DNA of 64,000 nt, from the NCBI GenBank assembly GCA_018398575.1, contig JAGTXZ010000019.1:2232001-2296000 (forward strand). Reading direction: 5' to 3'. The DNA comes from Ampelomyces quisqualis. Lineage: Eukaryota; Ascomycota; Dothideomycetes; Pleosporales; Phaeosphaeriaceae. A program made the translations under genes and the position numbers. Under the pieces are notes generated by a model. That model was not told the origin of the DNA. It searched no databases and saw only the letters and a program-made list of their open reading frames with translations. Positions 62,561 through 64,000 of the stretch are shown in pieces (position 1 is the first letter of the stretch; every line of letters starts with the position of its first letter).

Positions 62561-64000
62561 TTTGTTCTATTGTTCTCCTAGAAGATAATCAATTGTGTTG
62601 CCACTTCATACATGGCAATCGGCCTCTTGAAGCAAAAAAATCATAATTTACTACCTAGCGACTTTGCTTGGCAACACTCGCACCTTAATTTTGACAAATG
62701 CATATATTATATTATCGCCTCTACCCCATTAGCAGTTAATTATTGTGCCATGTGCTATGTTAATTTAATGCATCTGGAATATTAATGCGGCAGCTAATAT
62801 ATAACTACGAGTAAGGTAGAATTTATTAAGAAGAAGAGTCTAGTAGAAAGTAATTAGAGTTCTAGTATAGACTATCTTAGGCTAGTACGTTTGTGTAGGT
62901 AAGGTAGAGAATTTTAGATATAGAGAGTATTATTACTAAGATAGTAAAGGCTAGAGCTTTCTAAAAAGTAATAAAATAGTTATATACTAGTAGCAAATTA
63001 TAAAATAATAAATATAAGTTATATATAATAAGCTATAAGAGTCTCTAATCTAGATTTTTAAGCTTTATATTATATATATATATATTTGTAGTAAAGCGCT
63101 AGAGCTATTTTATATACTAAGAACTATCTTATAATCTAGCTAATTAATTAAGTCTAATCTTTCTAAGTATCTAAACCTACTTAATTCGAAATTTTCTTTT
63201 CTTTAGAGTTTTTCTAATCTTCTTATAGTTTTTACCTTAGACTATTATAAGGCAGTATTAAGTAATATACTACTAGTCTAGGTTTAATAAAGAAATTTTA
63301 TCTAGATTACTTAGCTAGAATAATTTCTTATATATTTAAATAGCTTACTATTTTAACTTTTATTAAGGCTACTATAAGAGGTTTATATAGCAATAAAGTT
63401 ATAAGGCTATAATAGTAGTAAAGAAAGAAGTAAGTTAATTTCTATTCTACTACTTTAGGTAGACCTGTAAGGGGTAGACCCTAAGGGTAGATGCTAGGAA
63501 ATAAAGACGTGAATTTGTAACCTATTCTAATTGCTACTTAGAAGGTTTTTATAGTTCTAAGGCAGTCTAGACTAGAGGGTTTAGGCGCTTTAGTCTAGAA
63601 TTATTTTTAGTGTTCTAGCCTAAAGGATTTTTAACGTTCTAGTTCAGAACCTTTTTAGTGTTCTAGTTTAGTAAGCTAAGGTTTTTTTGTAACTAAGAAC
63701 TAACTAAGTAACAGCCTGTTATATAATTTCTTTACTCTAGCGCTAGGTACGCTTAGACTTGCGCAACTATTAAAATAAAAATTACTTTACTTAAATTTGT
63801 TATTCTACACTCTTACTTCTCTTTTTAGGTAGTACTATATACTATACTAGCCTTGCCTTTTGCATACATTGCTTGCGCGTTACTCTTCTTATTAGTCTAC
63901 ACATCTTCCTTGCACATGCTGTTATCTGCAAAAATACTAAGCTTACACACTTTTTATAGCTCTTCTACTAAGTGTTGCGCTGTTAACTTTCTTGCTGTAA
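62561..64000. repeat. AT-rich, RIP-like region at the window end
   Basis: From about 62630 the sequence is rich in TA and AT dinucleotides, poor in CG, and without any ORF of 60 codons. It includes an (AT)n run near 63069–63084 and a degenerate tandem at about 63605–63670, where TTCTAG-centred units of 25–30 bp recur. This is the appearance of repeats mutated by repeat-induced point mutation in dothideomycetes. The original element cannot be identified by eye. Confidence 0.7.

Noticed and set aside
1..64000. tRNA, rRNA or CRISPR features
   Set aside because: No tRNA T-loop/acceptor combination, rRNA sequence or spaced repeat array was seen; CRISPR is not expected in a fungus.

Overview
The window is chromosomal DNA of a filamentous ascomycete, most likely a dothideomycete of the Pleosporales type. 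The genes are split by short GT–AG introns of about 45–60 bp. The gene set is typically fungal: MDM12 of the ERMES complex, HET-C, an EsdC-like glycogen-binding protein, a large-subunit catalase with a C-terminal DJ-1 domain, PET117 and VMA10. Gene-rich DNA alternates with gene-poor DNA carrying decayed genes, and the 3' end is strongly AT-rich with no ORFs, as expected of RIP-mutated repeats. The exact species cannot be read from the sequence.

Layout. 0–12 kb: a TDG/MUG-type DNA glycosylase, a stop-ridden SET-domain pseudogene, a divergent pair (APH-fold kinase-like protein and an unknown protein), a secreted GH43 glycosidase and a CTNNBL1 homologue. 12–24 kb: a broken proline iminopeptidase, HET-C, MDM12, then about 4.7 kb of mostly non-coding DNA with repeated TACGGAGTA motifs and one candidate Cys-rich microprotein. 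24–39 kb: catalase, an SCP2 protein, an F-box protein, an arrestin-like adaptor, a lipase with splice and frame problems, VMA10 and PET117 on a shared promoter, and a Gly-rich secreted protein. 39–48.7 kb: a gene-poor stretch with a second Cys-rich microprotein and a decayed HET-domain gene. 48.7–59.4 kb: EsdC-like protein, a tandem pair of related small proteins, a coiled-coil ADIP-domain protein, a secreted flavin oxidase and an unknown protein. 59.4–64 kb: AT-rich DNA, a 9-bp minisatellite, one intact MFS transporter, then RIP-like AT-rich sequence.

Most intact genes are housekeeping (mitochondria: MDM12, PET117; vacuole: VMA10; peroxide and lipid handling: catalase, SCP2, lipase) and there is no biosynthetic cluster. 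The less ordinary items are the two candidate MCxxVV microproteins 20 kb apart, the tandem SPISDT small-protein pair, the CGG-N6-CCG palindrome with its dispersed half-sites, and the coexistence of an intact HET-C with a dead HET-domain gene. Two genes (catalase, lipase) each need a one-base correction to read through, which could be early decay or sequencing error. All splice sites were placed by eye from reading frame and family resemblance.
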